Of a stretch of DNA of 27,841 nt, positions 1 to 9,440 are shown in pieces. Below the pieces are notes generated by a model. That model saw only the letters and a program-made list of their open reading frames with translations. It searched no databases and was not told the DNA's origin. Position 1 is the stretch's first letter; each line of letters opens with the position of its first letter. The stretch is from NCBI GenBank assembly GCA_046261635.1, contig JBHEOL010000200.1:1-27841 (forward strand), written 5' to 3'. Made by a program: the position numbers and the translations under genes. The stretch comes from JBHEPS01 sp046261635 (GTDB lineage Bacteria > Acidobacteriota > Thermoanaerobaculia > Gp7-AA8).

Positions 1-1251
<1,251 letters not shown>

Positions 1252-1343
1252 GTGTTCGCCGCCGCTGATCCGGAATCGAAACCCAATCATCACTCCACCG
1301 CTCGAAGGGCGGCCGGAGACACGAAGAGGAAGTGAAGTCGACC

Positions 1344-2111
1344 ATGCTGCGAATCAATGAGCTCCGCGCGAAAGTCGCGGGAACCGATGACGAAATTCTC
1401 ACGGGGCTGAGCCTGGCCATCAATCCGGGCGAGGTTCACGCGATCATGGGGCCCAACGGCTCCGGAAAGTCGACCCTCGCCAATGTGCTGGCCGGCCGCT
1501 CGAGCTACGAAGTGACGGGCGGCGAAGTCACGTTCGAAGGGAAGAACCTTCTCGAGCTGCCGCCCGAAGAGCGGGCGCGCGAAGGCGTGTTCCTCGCCTT
1601 TCAGTATCCGGTCGAGCTGCCCGGCGTGAACAATGCCTATTTCCTCCGCACGGCCCTCAATGCGATCAGGAAGCACCAGGGGCTCGAGGAGCTGGACGCG
1701 GTCGACTTCCTCCAGCTTCTGAGGGAGAAGATGAAGCTCGTCGAGCTCCCCGAGGCGCTGATCACCCGCGCCGTGAACGAGGGCTTCTCGGGCGGAGAGA
1801 AGAAGCGGAACGAGATCCTTCAGATGGCCGTGCTCGATCCGAAGCTCGCGATTCTCGACGAGACCGATTCGGGCCTGGACATCGACGCGCTCCGGATCGT
1901 CGCCGAAGGGGTCAACCGCCTCAAGAACGAGAAGCACGCCGTTCTGGTCATCACGCACTACCAGCGGCTGCTCGAGTACCTCGTGCCCGATTTCGTGCAC
2001 GTCCTCTATCAGGGACGGATCGTGAAGTCGGGAGGGCGGGATCTGGCACTCGATCTCGAGAAGAGAGGATATGCGTGGATCGAGGAGGAGTACTCGGCCG
2101 CGAGGGCCTGA
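1344..2111 (+). CDS. sufC: SufC, Fe-S assembly ABC-type ATPase
   Basis: SufC is the soluble ABC ATPase that drives conformational changes of the SufB/SufD pair during cluster assembly; it is not a transporter. In 255 residues the sequence has a Walker A motif (GPNGSGKST, residues 36-44), a Q-loop in FLAFQYPVELPGV (about 83-95), the signature FSGGEKKR (148-155) and Walker B (KLAILDETD, 167-175). The switch histidine is in VITHYQRLLEY, and the protein closes with GRIVKSGGRDLALDLEKRGY. E. coli SufC is 248 residues. I chose the ATG at 1344. An in-frame GTG at 1332 is also open, but the GAGGA at 1326-1330 would then touch the start codon. From 1344 the same GAGGA is 13 nt away, which is long but workable. 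sufD begins 9 nt after the stop. Confidence 0.96.
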   Translation: MLRINELRAKVAGTDDEILTGLSLAINPGEVHAIMGPNGSGKSTLANVLAGRSSYEVTGGEVTFEGKNLLELPPEERAREGVFLAFQYPVELPGVNNAYFLRTALNAIRKHQGLEELDAVDFLQLLREKMKLVELPEALITRAVNEGFSGGEKKRNEILQMAVLDPKLAILDETDSGLDIDALRIVAEGVNRLKNEKHAVLVITHYQRLLEYLVPDFVHVLYQGRIVKSGGRDLALDLEKRGYAWIEEEYSAARA

Positions 2112-2120
2112 GGAAATCTC

Positions 2121-3431
2121 ATGACGGTCGAAATCCTACCCGGAGTCGAGAAGTGGCAGGCTGAGCTCGAGCGCGTCCAGAGCGACACGAGCGCCGGCGG
2201 AGTGCGCGAGACGCGCGCGGCGGCATTCGCCCGGTTCGTCGAGCTCGGATTCCCCACGACGGATCACGAATCGTGGCGCCTGACGAACGTCGCGCCGATT
2301 GCGAAGCAGCAGTGGCACTCCGCCAGAGAGGGCGTGGCAGCGGAAGCCGATCTCGCGCCCCTGCGTCTGCCCGAAGCGGACGTCGAGCTCGTGTTCGTGA
2401 ACGGAAGGCTTGACCGGGAACGCTCGCTCGGCTCGGCCGCCAGCGGCGTTCGCGTCGAGAGCCTGGCGGCGGCCCTTCCGGCGGCGAACGGCGATCTGAG
2501 CTCGTTCACGCGCATCGCCGGATGGGAAGACCGCAGCTTCGTCGCTCTCAACACGGCGCTGGCCGGCGACGGAGCTCTCGTGCTCGTCGGAGACGGCGTG
2601 CGCGGGGGATTGATTCACGTGATTTTCTACACCACGCCGGGAGAAGCCCCGGCGCAGGTCAGCTCGCGGGTGTTTCTCCGGACGGGGCGCTCCTCGGAGG
2701 TGTCCTTCGTCGAGACGCACGCCGGGAAGGGACGTTACTTCAGCAACGTGGTGACCGAGATCGACGGCGGTGAAGGGTCGACGATCGATCACACGAAGGT
2801 CGTGGCCGAGTCGAACGACTCCTACCACGTGGGAGCGATCGACGTCAGGCAGCAGCGGAGCTCCACGGTCCGGATGAGCCTTCTCGGACTCGACGGCCTT
2901 CTGGTCCGCAACGATGTCTCCACGACGATGGCGGGCGAGGGAGCGAGCTGCGTTCTCGACGGTCTCTACGTTCTCGGAGGCCGCCAGCACTTCGATGCCA
3001 ATACCACGATCGTTCACGCCAGTCCGCACACCGACAGCGTGGAGCTCTACAAAGGCGTTCTCGATCAGGCCTCCCGCGGCGTGTTCAATGGGCTCATCGT
3101 GGTTCATCCCGACGCCCAGAAGATCACGGCGCATCAGACGAGCAAGAACCTCGTTCTCTCGAACGAAGCGATCGCGGACAGCAATCCCCAGCTCGAGATC
3201 CACGCCGACGACGTGAAGTGCACGCACGGCTCGACCATCGGGCAGCTCGACGAGACGTCGCTCTTCTACCTCCGCTCCCGCGGGATCGGCCTGGACCAGG
3301 CTCGCGGGATCCTCACGCTTGCGTTCGCCGGCGAAGTCGTCGATCGCATCCGGATCGAATCCCTCCGCGACCGGCTTCGCGCTGCCCTGCTCGATCGCCT
3401 TGCTCCCGTGGTACCGAAGGAATCGTCATGA
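2121..3431 (+). CDS. sufD: SufD, Fe-S scaffold subunit
   Basis: SufD is the SufB paralogue that completes the SufBC2D scaffold and is needed for iron acquisition in cluster assembly. It is 436 residues, the usual SufD size. The N-terminus has the family pattern GFPTTDHESWRLTNVAP. The centre is the beta-helical core. The C-terminus has KCTHGSTIGQLDETSLFYL around residue 370, whose His is the expected equivalent of E. coli SufD His360, paired with the SufB cysteine at the assembly interface. A GAGGAA Shine-Dalgarno lies just before the ATG at 2121. Its stop overlaps the start of sufS (ATGA), so translation of the two is probably coupled. The large minus-strand frame through this gene (2136-3227) is a codon-bias shadow. 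Confidence 0.95.
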   Translation: MTVEILPGVEKWQAELERVQSDTSAGGVRETRAAAFARFVELGFPTTDHESWRLTNVAPIAKQQWHSAREGVAAEADLAPLRLPEADVELVFVNGRLDRERSLGSAASGVRVESLAAALPAANGDLSSFTRIAGWEDRSFVALNTALAGDGALVLVGDGVRGGLIHVIFYTTPGEAPAQVSSRVFLRTGRSSEVSFVETHAGKGRYFSNVVTEIDGGEGSTIDHTKVVAESNDSYHVGAIDVRQQRSSTVRMSLLGLDGLLVRNDVSTTMAGEGASCVLDGLYVLGGRQHFDANTTIVHASPHTDSVELYKGVLDQASRGVFNGLIVVHPDAQKITAHQTSKNLVLSNEAIADSNPQLEIHADDVKCTHGSTIGQLDETSLFYLRSRGIGLDQARGILTLAFAGEVVDRIRIESLRDRLRAALLDRLAPVVPKESS

Positions 3432-4681
3432 ATACCGCAACCATCACGCATCACCCGGTAGCTGGATACGACGTGAATCGGATCCGGGGCGACTTCCCGA
3501 TCCTCCGCACCAACGTTCGTGGCCATCCTCTCGTTTATCTGGACAACGCCGCGACGACCCAGAAGCCGCAGGCGGTCATCGACCGGATCGTCGACTTCTA
3601 TTCGCGCGAGAACTCCAACGTGCATCGCGGGGTACACCTTCTGAGCGAGCTCGCCACGGCGGGGTACGAAGGCGCGCGTGAGAAGGTCCGGGCCTTCATC
3701 AATGCGCGCGACGTGCGCGAGGTGGTGTTCACCCGCGGGACCACCGAGGGGATCAACCTCGTCGCCCGCTCCTTCGTCGCTCCAAAGCTCGAGGAAGGGG
3801 ACGAGGTCCTGATCACCGGGATCGAGCATCACTCGAACATCGTCCCCTGGCAGATGCTGTGTGACGAGAAGCGAGCGAAACTCCGGGTCGCTCCGATCAA
3901 CGACCGCGGCGAAGTGATTCTCGAGGAATTCGAGAAGCTGCTGACCGACAGAACACGCATTGCAGCGATTGTTCACGTCTCGAACGCGCTCGGCACGGTC
4001 AATCCCGTATCGACGATGATCGAGCTCGCTCATCGCCGCGGCATTCGCGTTCTCGTCGACGGCGCCCAGGCGATCCCTCACATGGGAGTCGACGTCCGCT
4101 CCCTCGATGCCGATTTTTACGTGTTCTCCGGGCACAAGGTCTTCGGCCCGACCGGGATCGGCGTCCTCTATGCGAAGAGCGATCTGCTCGAGGCCATGCC
4201 TCCCTGGCAGGGCGGTGGCGACATGATCCTCTCCGTCTCGTTCGAGAAGACCACGTACAACGAGCTTCCGTACCGGTTCGAGGCCGGGACGCCGAACATC
4301 GCCGGTGCGGTCGGCCTCGGCGCCGCGCTCGATTACGTGTCCGCCATCGGTATCGACCGGATCCACGAGTGGGAGGATGCACTCCTGAGATACGCCACCG
4401 ACGCGCTCTCGGCCATCCCGAACCTCCGGATCCTCGGAACCGCCGAGCAGAAGGCGAGCGTCATCTCATTCGTGCTCGAGGGGATTCATCCCCACGACGT
4501 CGGAACGATCGTCGACCAGGAGGGTGTGGCGATCAGGACGGGCCACCATTGCGCCCAGCCCGTGATGCGGCGGTTCGGCGTGCCCGCGACGGCTCGCGCC
4601 TCGCTCGCTCTCTACAACACGCGAGAGGACGTCGACGCGCTCGTCGCCGCCCTCGGCAGAGTCAACGAGGTGTTCCGGTGA
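3428..4681 (+). CDS. sufS: SufS, cysteine desulfurase
   Basis: SufS is a PLP-dependent group II cysteine desulfurase that converts cysteine to alanine and a protein persulfide, feeding sulfur to SufU and then SufBCD. The protein is 417 residues (E. coli SufS is 406). It shows YLDNAATTQKP (38-47), EHHSNIVPWQ (133-142), the PLP-binding lysine in FSGHKVFGPTG (Lys237), RFEAGTPN (283-290) and the catalytic cysteine in RTGHHCAQPVM (Cys375). The start is the ATG at 3428 inside the ATGA overlap with sufD. The frame stays open upstream to 3218, but that part is out-of-frame sufD sequence with no SufS similarity. Its stop overlaps the GTG start of sufU, fitting direct SufS-to-SufU persulfide transfer. 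Confidence 0.96.
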   Translation: MNTATITHHPVAGYDVNRIRGDFPILRTNVRGHPLVYLDNAATTQKPQAVIDRIVDFYSRENSNVHRGVHLLSELATAGYEGAREKVRAFINARDVREVVFTRGTTEGINLVARSFVAPKLEEGDEVLITGIEHHSNIVPWQMLCDEKRAKLRVAPINDRGEVILEEFEKLLTDRTRIAAIVHVSNALGTVNPVSTMIELAHRRGIRVLVDGAQAIPHMGVDVRSLDADFYVFSGHKVFGPTGIGVLYAKSDLLEAMPPWQGGGDMILSVSFEKTTYNELPYRFEAGTPNIAGAVGLGAALDYVSAIGIDRIHEWEDALLRYATDALSAIPNLRILGTAEQKASVISFVLEGIHPHDVGTIVDQEGVAIRTGHHCAQPVMRRFGVPATARASLALYNTREDVDALVAALGRVNEVFR

Positions 4682-5127
4682 ACAGCGACCTTCGCGATCT
4701 CTACCAGGAGATCATCCTCGATCACAACCGGCACCCGAGAAATTTCGAACGTCCCGCCGGGGCGAACCGGGAAGCGGAAGGGTACAACCCTCTCTGCGGC
4801 GACCACTACACCATCTGGCTGGAACTGGACGGGGACACGGTTCGCGCCTTCGGTTTCGAAGGGAGCGGCTGCGCCATTTCCAAAGCGTCCGCGTCGGTGA
4901 TGGGAACCCTCATCAAGGGAAAGACCCAGGCCGAGGCGCAGCAGATGTACGAGACCTTCCGGGACGTCGTGATGGGAAAGGTCAAGCCCGACCTCGAGAC
5001 CCTCGGCAAGCTCGCCACGTTCGCGGGAGTCTCCGAGTTCCCGGCCCGGGTGAAGTGCGCGATTCTTCCCTGGCACGCCATGCACACGGCCCTCGAAGGC
5101 AAAGAGACGGCCGTTTCGACCGAATAG
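4678..5127 (+). CDS. sufU: SufU, zinc-dependent sulfurtransferase
   Basis: SufU accepts sulfur from SufS and passes it to the SufBCD scaffold; the Gram-positive type uses a zinc site for exchange with SufS. The 149 residues have the IscU-fold zinc ligands NPLCGDHY (Cys40, Asp42), EGSGCAISKASASVM (Cys65) and PARVKCAILPWHA (Cys127). The roughly 20-residue spacer before the last cysteine that marks SufU rather than IscU is present. IscU's LPPVK-type HscA motif is absent, and no hscA/hscB lies nearby. The start is GTG at 4678 in a GTGA overlap with sufS, with GAGGTG at 4667-4672 as ribosome binding site. The open frame upstream to 4369 is antisense-of-frame sufS sequence and is excluded. Confidence 0.94.
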   Translation: MNSDLRDLYQEIILDHNRHPRNFERPAGANREAEGYNPLCGDHYTIWLELDGDTVRAFGFEGSGCAISKASASVMGTLIKGKTQAEAQQMYETFRDVVMGKVKPDLETLGKLATFAGVSEFPARVKCAILPWHAMHTALEGKETAVSTE

Positions 5128-5144
5128 CAGGAGAGAGCAGGTTC

Positions 5145-5687
5145 ATGTACGAAGAAGTGACCGTAAGCAGGGACATTCAGACCATCGCCATTCCGAGCGG
5201 TGAGCCCGTCGACCTGCCCGAAGGCACCCGGGCGACGATCACGCAGTCTCTCGGCGGGAGCTACACGCTGATGACGGATCGCGGCATGATGGTCCGCGTT
5301 TCGGGCGATGCAGTTTCCGCGATCGGAAAACCGGTCATCGAGCAGGTACGGGTCGAAGGGGAAGTGTCCCGGGAAGACCTGGAAAAGCTCGTGTGGGAAC
5401 AGCTCCGTACCTGCTACGACCCCGAGATCCCCGTCAACATCGTCGACCTCGGCCTCGTCTATCTGTGCGAGGTGAACCCGCATGGTGACGGGTTCCGTGC
5501 GCACGTGAAGATGACCCTCACCGCACCGGGCTGTGGAATGGGGCCCGTGCTCGCATCCGACGTCGAGAGCAAGGTCAAGGCTCTCCCGAAGATTACCGAC
5601 ACCAAGATCGAGATCGTGTTCGATCCGGTCTGGGACCGGAGCATGATGTCCGAGGCGGCAAGGCTGCAACTCGGTATGTACTACTGA
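5145..5687 (+). CDS. sufT: SufT-like Fe-S assembly protein (DUF59/MIP18 family)
   Basis: This is a 180-residue protein of the SufT family, an auxiliary factor in Fe-S cluster maturation often encoded at the end of SUF operons. The N-terminal about 70 residues form the SufT-specific segment (LPEGTRATITQSLGGSYTLM). Residues about 75-165 form the DUF59/MIP18 domain with YDPEIPVNIVDLGLVY (91-106) and the TAPGCGMG loop (127-134) holding the conserved cysteine. The ATG at 5145 follows AGGAGA at 5130-5135; the upstream open frame is sufU shadow. It lies 17 nt after sufU and is the last gene of the visible suf operon. No clear terminator follows, and 99 nt separate it from the next gene. Confidence 0.9.
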   Translation: MYEEVTVSRDIQTIAIPSGEPVDLPEGTRATITQSLGGSYTLMTDRGMMVRVSGDAVSAIGKPVIEQVRVEGEVSREDLEKLVWEQLRTCYDPEIPVNIVDLGLVYLCEVNPHGDGFRAHVKMTLTAPGCGMGPVLASDVESKVKALPKITDTKIEIVFDPVWDRSMMSEAARLQLGMYY

Positions 5688-5774
5688 GCAGGGCAGCCGC
5701 CGAGGTCGGAAGCGTCGGCGCCCGATCCGCACAGGCCTGGCCCGCGGGGCTGTTCTCGCAAGGCTGAGGTCGCC

Positions 5775-5780
5775 TATGAT
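5775..5780 (+). promoter_or_regulatory. -10-like TATGAT box 6 nt before a start codon
   Basis: TATGAT is separated from the ATG at 5787 by GGGGAG. The same six bases could act as a Shine-Dalgarno on a longer transcript, so this may be either a very short leader promoter or a chance box. No recognisable -35 was found. Confidence 0.35.
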
Positions 5781-5786
5781 GGGGAG

Positions 5787-6782
5787 ATGACTGAGCATGC
5801 CACCCCATCCACCGGCGGTTCGGGAGCCGGGTTCTGCAGCAAATGTGGAGCGGCCCTTCAGCATGACGCGGCGTTTTGTGCGCGGTGCGGGTTCCCCTCC
5901 TCGAAGGTGCCGGTGGAGATCCGGCGCCCCACGGCCGTCACCCTGATCGCCGTTCTCCATTTCGTCGTAGCGCCGTTCATGCTGATCGCGGCGGTGGCGG
6001 TATTCGCGTCGATGACCCCGGAAGACAGAGGGTTCACGATCGGCTTCAGCGCTTTCCTCGTCCTGATTGGCGGTCTGCAGATCGCGATTGGCGTCGGGCT
6101 CCTCCGGCTCCGCGAATGGGGGAGATTGCTCCAATTCGCGGTCTCGATCCTGGGTTTGCTCGCCTTTCCTCTCGGCACGATCGTCAACGGTCTCATTCTT
6201 TTCTACATCACCCGACCGGGCGTGAAAGTTCTCTTCTCCGGAAAGAGTGCCGGTCAACTCACCGATCATGAGAGAGCCGCGGTTCTCCAGCTCACGAGCG
6301 GCTCTGGCTCCTCGGTTGCCGTAGCCGTCGCTATCGGACTCATCGTGCTCGTCGGATTCGGCGGCATCCTGGCCGCGATCGCGGTTCCGAATCTCCTGAC
6401 GGCGATTCAACGGTCGAAGCAGAAGCGGTCCATGGCCGATATGCGATCGATTGCCACCGCCCTCGAGGCTCGCGCCACCGATACGAATGAATATCCGGAC
6501 GTCGGCTCGGTCAACGAGCTCGGGCCGCTGCTCGTCCCGACTTACATTCGTGCCCTGCCGGAGCTGGACGGCTGGGAAAGGAGCTTCGAGTACGCGTGCT
6601 GGAGCTCCGTGGAAGGGACACCCTGTGACTCCTACCTGCTGCTGAGCCGCGGAAAAGACGGGGCTCCCGAGGCAAAGGAGCTCGATCAACTCGAGGGACC
6701 GACGACCAACTTCGACTGCGACATCCTCTACGCGAATGGATCTTTCATTCAGTGGCCGGGGGGAGCCCACGTCAGCCAGTAA
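5787..6782 (+). CDS. Zinc-ribbon membrane protein with pseudopilin-like C-terminal domain
   Basis: No named family fits the whole 331-residue protein. Residues 17-34 are a zinc ribbon (CSKCG, then CARCG). Residues about 48-145 hold three or so hydrophobic segments separated by a charged turn (RLREWGR). A further hydrophobic helix at about 175-200 runs into AAIAVPNLLTAIQRSKQKRS (196-215) and the helix ADMRSIATALEARATDTNEYP, which closely resemble the mature N-terminal helix and following region of GspG-type major pseudopilins. The rest (240-331), including CWSSVEGTPC, resembles a pilin globular domain with four cysteines. The prepilin cleavage site (G followed by FTLIE) is absent, so the helix appears to be a fixed membrane anchor. 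The gene stands alone, 99 nt after sufT, and ends before a strong terminator. Function unknown. Confidence 0.85.
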   Translation: MTEHATPSTGGSGAGFCSKCGAALQHDAAFCARCGFPSSKVPVEIRRPTAVTLIAVLHFVVAPFMLIAAVAVFASMTPEDRGFTIGFSAFLVLIGGLQIAIGVGLLRLREWGRLLQFAVSILGLLAFPLGTIVNGLILFYITRPGVKVLFSGKSAGQLTDHERAAVLQLTSGSGSSVAVAVAIGLIVLVGFGGILAAIAVPNLLTAIQRSKQKRSMADMRSIATALEARATDTNEYPDVGSVNELGPLLVPTYIRALPELDGWERSFEYACWSSVEGTPCDSYLLLSRGKDGAPEAKELDQLEGPTTNFDCDILYANGSFIQWPGGAHVSQ

Positions 6783-6806
6783 CGATCCCACTTCGCTTCC
6801 CTGAGA

Positions 6807-6834
6807 AAAAAGGCGCCCCTGCGGGCGCCTTTTT
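6807..6834. terminator. Perfect bidirectional intrinsic terminator
   Basis: A 12-bp perfect stem (6807-6818 pairing with 6823-6834) with a CTGC loop begins with an A-run and ends with a T-run on each strand. It can therefore terminate the plus-strand gene ending at 6782 and the minus-strand gene ending at 6859. It is the clearest intrinsic terminator in the window. Confidence 0.92.
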
Positions 6835-6858
6835 CAACCTGCCGGTTTCGACGGAAAT

Positions 6859-7239
6859 CTACTTGTGGTCGTTGAAGAACGTCCAGTGCCCGAGCGTGTG
6901 GTTCTGCTGGAGCTGCTGAGCCTGGAGGTAGCCGTCGATCGCCGTAAAGACAGCGACGAGGAAGGCTCCGAGTCCGCAGGTCGGGATGGCGAGGATGAGC
7001 GCTGCAACGAGAGCGGCGATTCCCTTCTGCCACTGTCCGTACCAGAAGTAACCGACGCAGATCAGGAAGAGGTTCAGAAGAAGGGCGATCACCGGCTCCT
7101 TCGGGGGCGTCGGAGGATAAATCAGTTCCTGGCTCCCCGGAGTGGGGGCCTGGGATCCCGGAGGTGGCGGGGGCGGTGTCTGGCTTCCGCCCGGAGGGGT
7201 CGGCGGCGTGTAGCCTCCGCCCGGAGGATTCGTGTCCAT
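6859..7239 (-). CDS. Proline-rich small membrane protein, TM2-like
   Basis: This 126-residue protein has a cytoplasmic-type proline/glycine-rich N-terminus (residues 1-47: PPGGGYTPPTPPGG, PPPPPPG). It is followed by two hydrophobic helices (about 48-68 and 74-98) with the spacing and the GYFWYGQWQKGIAAL turn seen in TM2-domain-like proteins. No signal peptide precedes the proline tract. AGGAG lies 7 nt before the ATG. It sits 14 nt after a second proline-rich membrane gene with the same architecture, so the two are probably cotranscribed and may work together. Proline-rich tails on small integral membrane proteins often bind partner proteins, but no partner is evident. The role is unknown. 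Confidence 0.8.
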   Translation of the reverse strand: MDTNPPGGGYTPPTPPGGSQTPPPPPPGSQAPTPGSQELIYPPTPPKEPVIALLLNLFLICVGYFWYGQWQKGIAALVAALILAIPTCGLGAFLVAVFTAIDGYLQAQQLQQNHTLGHWTFFNDHK

Positions 7240-7253
7240 GGTGGTCTCCTGTT

Positions 7254-7694
7254 CTAGGCCTTGTCGGCCATGTCGGAAATGACGGGGAAGCGCATCCGCT
7301 CACCACGAATCGCCTTCATGATTGCCATGATGAAGATCACGATGTAGCCGATGCTGATTCCGCAGCTGATGAGGGTGACGATCATTCCGAGTCCGCACCC
7401 GACGCTGTCGAGGACGAACACCTGAAGGACCCACCAGACGATCGAGACCAGAAAATAGGCCGCGAAAAGAAGCAGCCCGTTCATCGCGTGCCACTTCACC
7501 TCCCGGTCATCCTTTTTCGCGATCAGAGGAACGATGCCGAGAAAGTAGATGTACGAGAGCGCCAGCATGAGCGTCCGGTCGGAGCTCCCTCCCGGCGGAG
7601 GCGCACCCGCACCTGGCGGCGGTGGAGGAGGAGGCGGTGTATAGCTGCCGCCTCCCGGAGGCGGAGGAGGAGGAACGGACGGATTCTCAGTCAT
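7254..7694 (-). CDS. Proline-rich DUF4870/Tic20-like membrane protein
   Basis: This protein of 146 residues has an N-terminal proline/glycine tract (residues 6-36, with runs of six and eight prolines). Three to four hydrophobic segments follow, in the DUF4870-like pattern: a helix with YFLGIVPLIAKKDDREVKWHAMNG at about 48-72, where conserved Lys/His residues precede the second helix, then further helices to about 130. That domain is usually of unknown function. GGGAG is 7 nt before the ATG. An extended -10 (7737-7745) gives a leader of about 35 nt. It is followed at 14 nt by a second proline-rich membrane gene. The long polyproline runs would normally need elongation factor EF-P for efficient translation. 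Confidence 0.8.
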   Translation of the reverse strand: MTENPSVPPPPPPGGGSYTPPPPPPPPGAGAPPPGGSSDRTLMLALSYIYFLGIVPLIAKKDDREVKWHAMNGLLLFAAYFLVSIVWWVLQVFVLDSVGCGLGMIVTLISCGISIGYIVIFIMAIMKAIRGERMRFPVISDMADKA

Positions 7695-7736
7695 TAGAGA
7701 TCTCCCTCAGAAATTTGCTTGGTCCGGAACATGATG

Positions 7737-7745
7737 ATTTTACCA
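7737..7745 (-). promoter_or_regulatory. Extended -10 promoter for the proline-rich gene pair
   Basis: On the minus strand the sequence reads TGGTAAAAT, an extended -10 (TGnTAAAAT), about 42 nt before the ATG at 7694. A TTGACG at 7766-7771 is 23 nt further up, too far for a standard -35, so the extended -10 is the main support. Confidence 0.45.
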
Positions 7746-7767
7746 GACCACGAACGGGGGGCGCTCG

Positions 7768-9426
7768 TCAATGCCTGCGCGCTGCACCACGGCGTGCCAC
7801 CGCGATCTCCATGGGAATGATCACGAGCACCGCCGAGAGCCCGAGCGCGGCGGTGACCGGGAGTGCCCACGCGATGCCCTCCTCGTCGAATCCGAAGAAC
7901 CTGCGCAAAAGGAATCGCCAGAGGGGGCGGGCGACCAGAAACATCACGACGCCGACGTAGAGAAGAGAGAGGGCCATGTAGGCGAGTCCGCTGAGCGAAA
8001 CGGCCAGCTCGGTCGGGTTCTCGCTCTTGAAATCGGGGGCCATCGCTCCGAAGCCGACGCCCATGCTGACGAGCGTGAAGGTGGTGATGAGCGACCCACT
8101 CAGGGTCCAGGCCCAGATGGGGCCCCGGGCGTCGAGCAGGAGATTCGCCATGACGGTCAGCAGGAGCCCGAGAACGATGAGTGGCGCGGCGTAGACGCCG
8201 ACCTTCGTCCAGAGAATCCGGCGGATCGAGATCGGAGCGCTTTCCAGCAGCCAGAATTGCTTTCCCTCGGCGGAGAGCGAGGGGAAGGCGAACCGGAGGC
8301 TGATCGCGGCGATGACGAATCCGGACATCCCGAGGTTCAGGTAGGCCAGAAGAACGGCGCGGAAGTCGCCTTCGAGCGGCATCATCTGGATGTTGTAGAG
8401 GTAAATGAAGAGCAGGGCGACCATCATGAACAGCTGGGACCACTGCGCGGCGTCGCGCGTCACGATGCGCACTTCCTTCCCGAGCATCGCGCGCGTCTGA
8501 GGATCCGCTCTCCGCATCAGCCGGTCGAGAAATCTCGTGGCGGGATGAGCTCCGAGTGCGACTGGCGCGGAGGTTTCCCGCGAGCGCACCCAGGCCACGT
8601 AGTAGGTCTTCCACGCGGCGATGAGAAACGTTCCGACGGCGAGCAGCGCCAGCCCGGCGAGCCGCGCCCACCGCGCGGCCGGAAACTCCGGCTCGAGTCC
8701 GTCCATGACGAGCGCGGCGAGCCATGAGCTGGGAAGAAGATCGGCGGAGGGGAGCCGGATCGCCTGAAGAACGGCGATCACATCATCGGTCTGGATGTCG
8801 GCGAACAGCCGTTCCGGTCGCGCCATGCGAATGCCGACGACGACGAGCGAAAGCACGAGAATCGCAAGCGTCATCGCGATCTGGTGGACGCGCCGGACCG
8901 GGAAGTAGCGGACCAGGAGAAGAATCAGTGTTGCCGCGAATCCGACGGGAACGATCAGCAGCAGGATCAGACCCAGCGTACCCGAGAGGGTGAACGCCAT
9001 TCCCGCTCCCGTCACGTGCTGGAGCGCCAGAAGAAGAGGAATGAGGAAAAGAACGACGAGGTAGGCGCTCTGCGCCGCGATTCCGGCGAACCGGCCGAGG
9101 GCCAGGCGGACGCGCGGAAGCGGAGCCGCATGCAAAAGCTCGAGATCGAGGTCGGTGAACAGCCCGCCGATCGACGCCGTCATCGCCGAGAAAAAGAGGA
9201 CCATCATCCCGATCAGAAAGACGAGATCGAGAAAGTTCTCGATCAGCCCGAGGGCGAAGATCGGAGTCAGCTCCTCGATCTTCCTGGCGGCAGTGAAGAG
9301 CTTCACGAAAATCCGATAGTCGGCGTAGAGGAAGGTGCCGACCAGCGAAAGCACGACGGCGGCGCGCGCGACCGTGGCGAGAGACCAGGGGCGGCCACGG
9401 GCAATGAGAAGGCGCAGACCCCACAT
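7768..9426 (-). CDS. ABC-2 type multi-span permease / exporter subunit
   Basis: A 552-residue polytopic membrane protein with about 12 hydrophobic segments. It resembles the large ABC-2 type permeases annotated as putative ABC exporters: an N-terminal cytoplasmic stretch, DLDLELLHAAPLPRVRLALGR between the early helices, and a second half opening with RAMLGKEVRIVTRDAAQWSQ before another membrane block. These two cytoplasmic motifs (elbow and coupling-type segments) are typical of that group. The partner ATPase is not adjacent: upstream lie a repeat region and ddl, and downstream a separate gene pair. An in-frame stop four codons upstream fixes the ATG at 9426 as the most upstream start. No Shine-Dalgarno is present, and a perfect TATAAT lies 8 nt upstream. 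The substrate is unknown. Confidence 0.82.
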   Translation of the reverse strand: MWGLRLLIARGRPWSLATVARAAVVLSLVGTFLYADYRIFVKLFTAARKIEELTPIFALGLIENFLDLVFLIGMMVLFFSAMTASIGGLFTDLDLELLHAAPLPRVRLALGRFAGIAAQSAYLVVLFLIPLLLALQHVTGAGMAFTLSGTLGLILLLIVPVGFAATLILLLVRYFPVRRVHQIAMTLAILVLSLVVVGIRMARPERLFADIQTDDVIAVLQAIRLPSADLLPSSWLAALVMDGLEPEFPAARWARLAGLALLAVGTFLIAAWKTYYVAWVRSRETSAPVALGAHPATRFLDRLMRRADPQTRAMLGKEVRIVTRDAAQWSQLFMMVALLFIYLYNIQMMPLEGDFRAVLLAYLNLGMSGFVIAAISLRFAFPSLSAEGKQFWLLESAPISIRRILWTKVGVYAAPLIVLGLLLTVMANLLLDARGPIWAWTLSGSLITTFTLVSMGVGFGAMAPDFKSENPTELAVSLSGLAYMALSLLYVGVVMFLVARPLWRFLLRRFFGFDEEGIAWALPVTAALGLSAVLVIIPMEIAVARRGAARRH

Positions 9427-9434
9427 GGGCGGAG

Positions 9435-9440
9435 ATTATA
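9435..9440 (-). promoter_or_regulatory. Perfect TATAAT box 8 nt before a start codon (leaderless promoter)
   Basis: TATAAT on the minus strand is followed by 8 nt without Shine-Dalgarno character and then the ATG at 9426. The expected transcription start falls on or within 1 nt of the ATG, predicting a leaderless mRNA. No good -35 was found in the G/A-rich sequence upstream. Confidence 0.6.

Noticed and set aside
1332..1343. GTG start for sufC at 1332
   Set aside because: The only ribosome-site-like sequence would touch the start codon, and the SufC N-terminus begins naturally at the ATG at 1344.
4806..6791. 661-codon minus-strand frame over sufU, sufT and the zinc-ribbon gene
   Set aside because: It is antisense to three supported genes and its translation shows no domain or membrane pattern.
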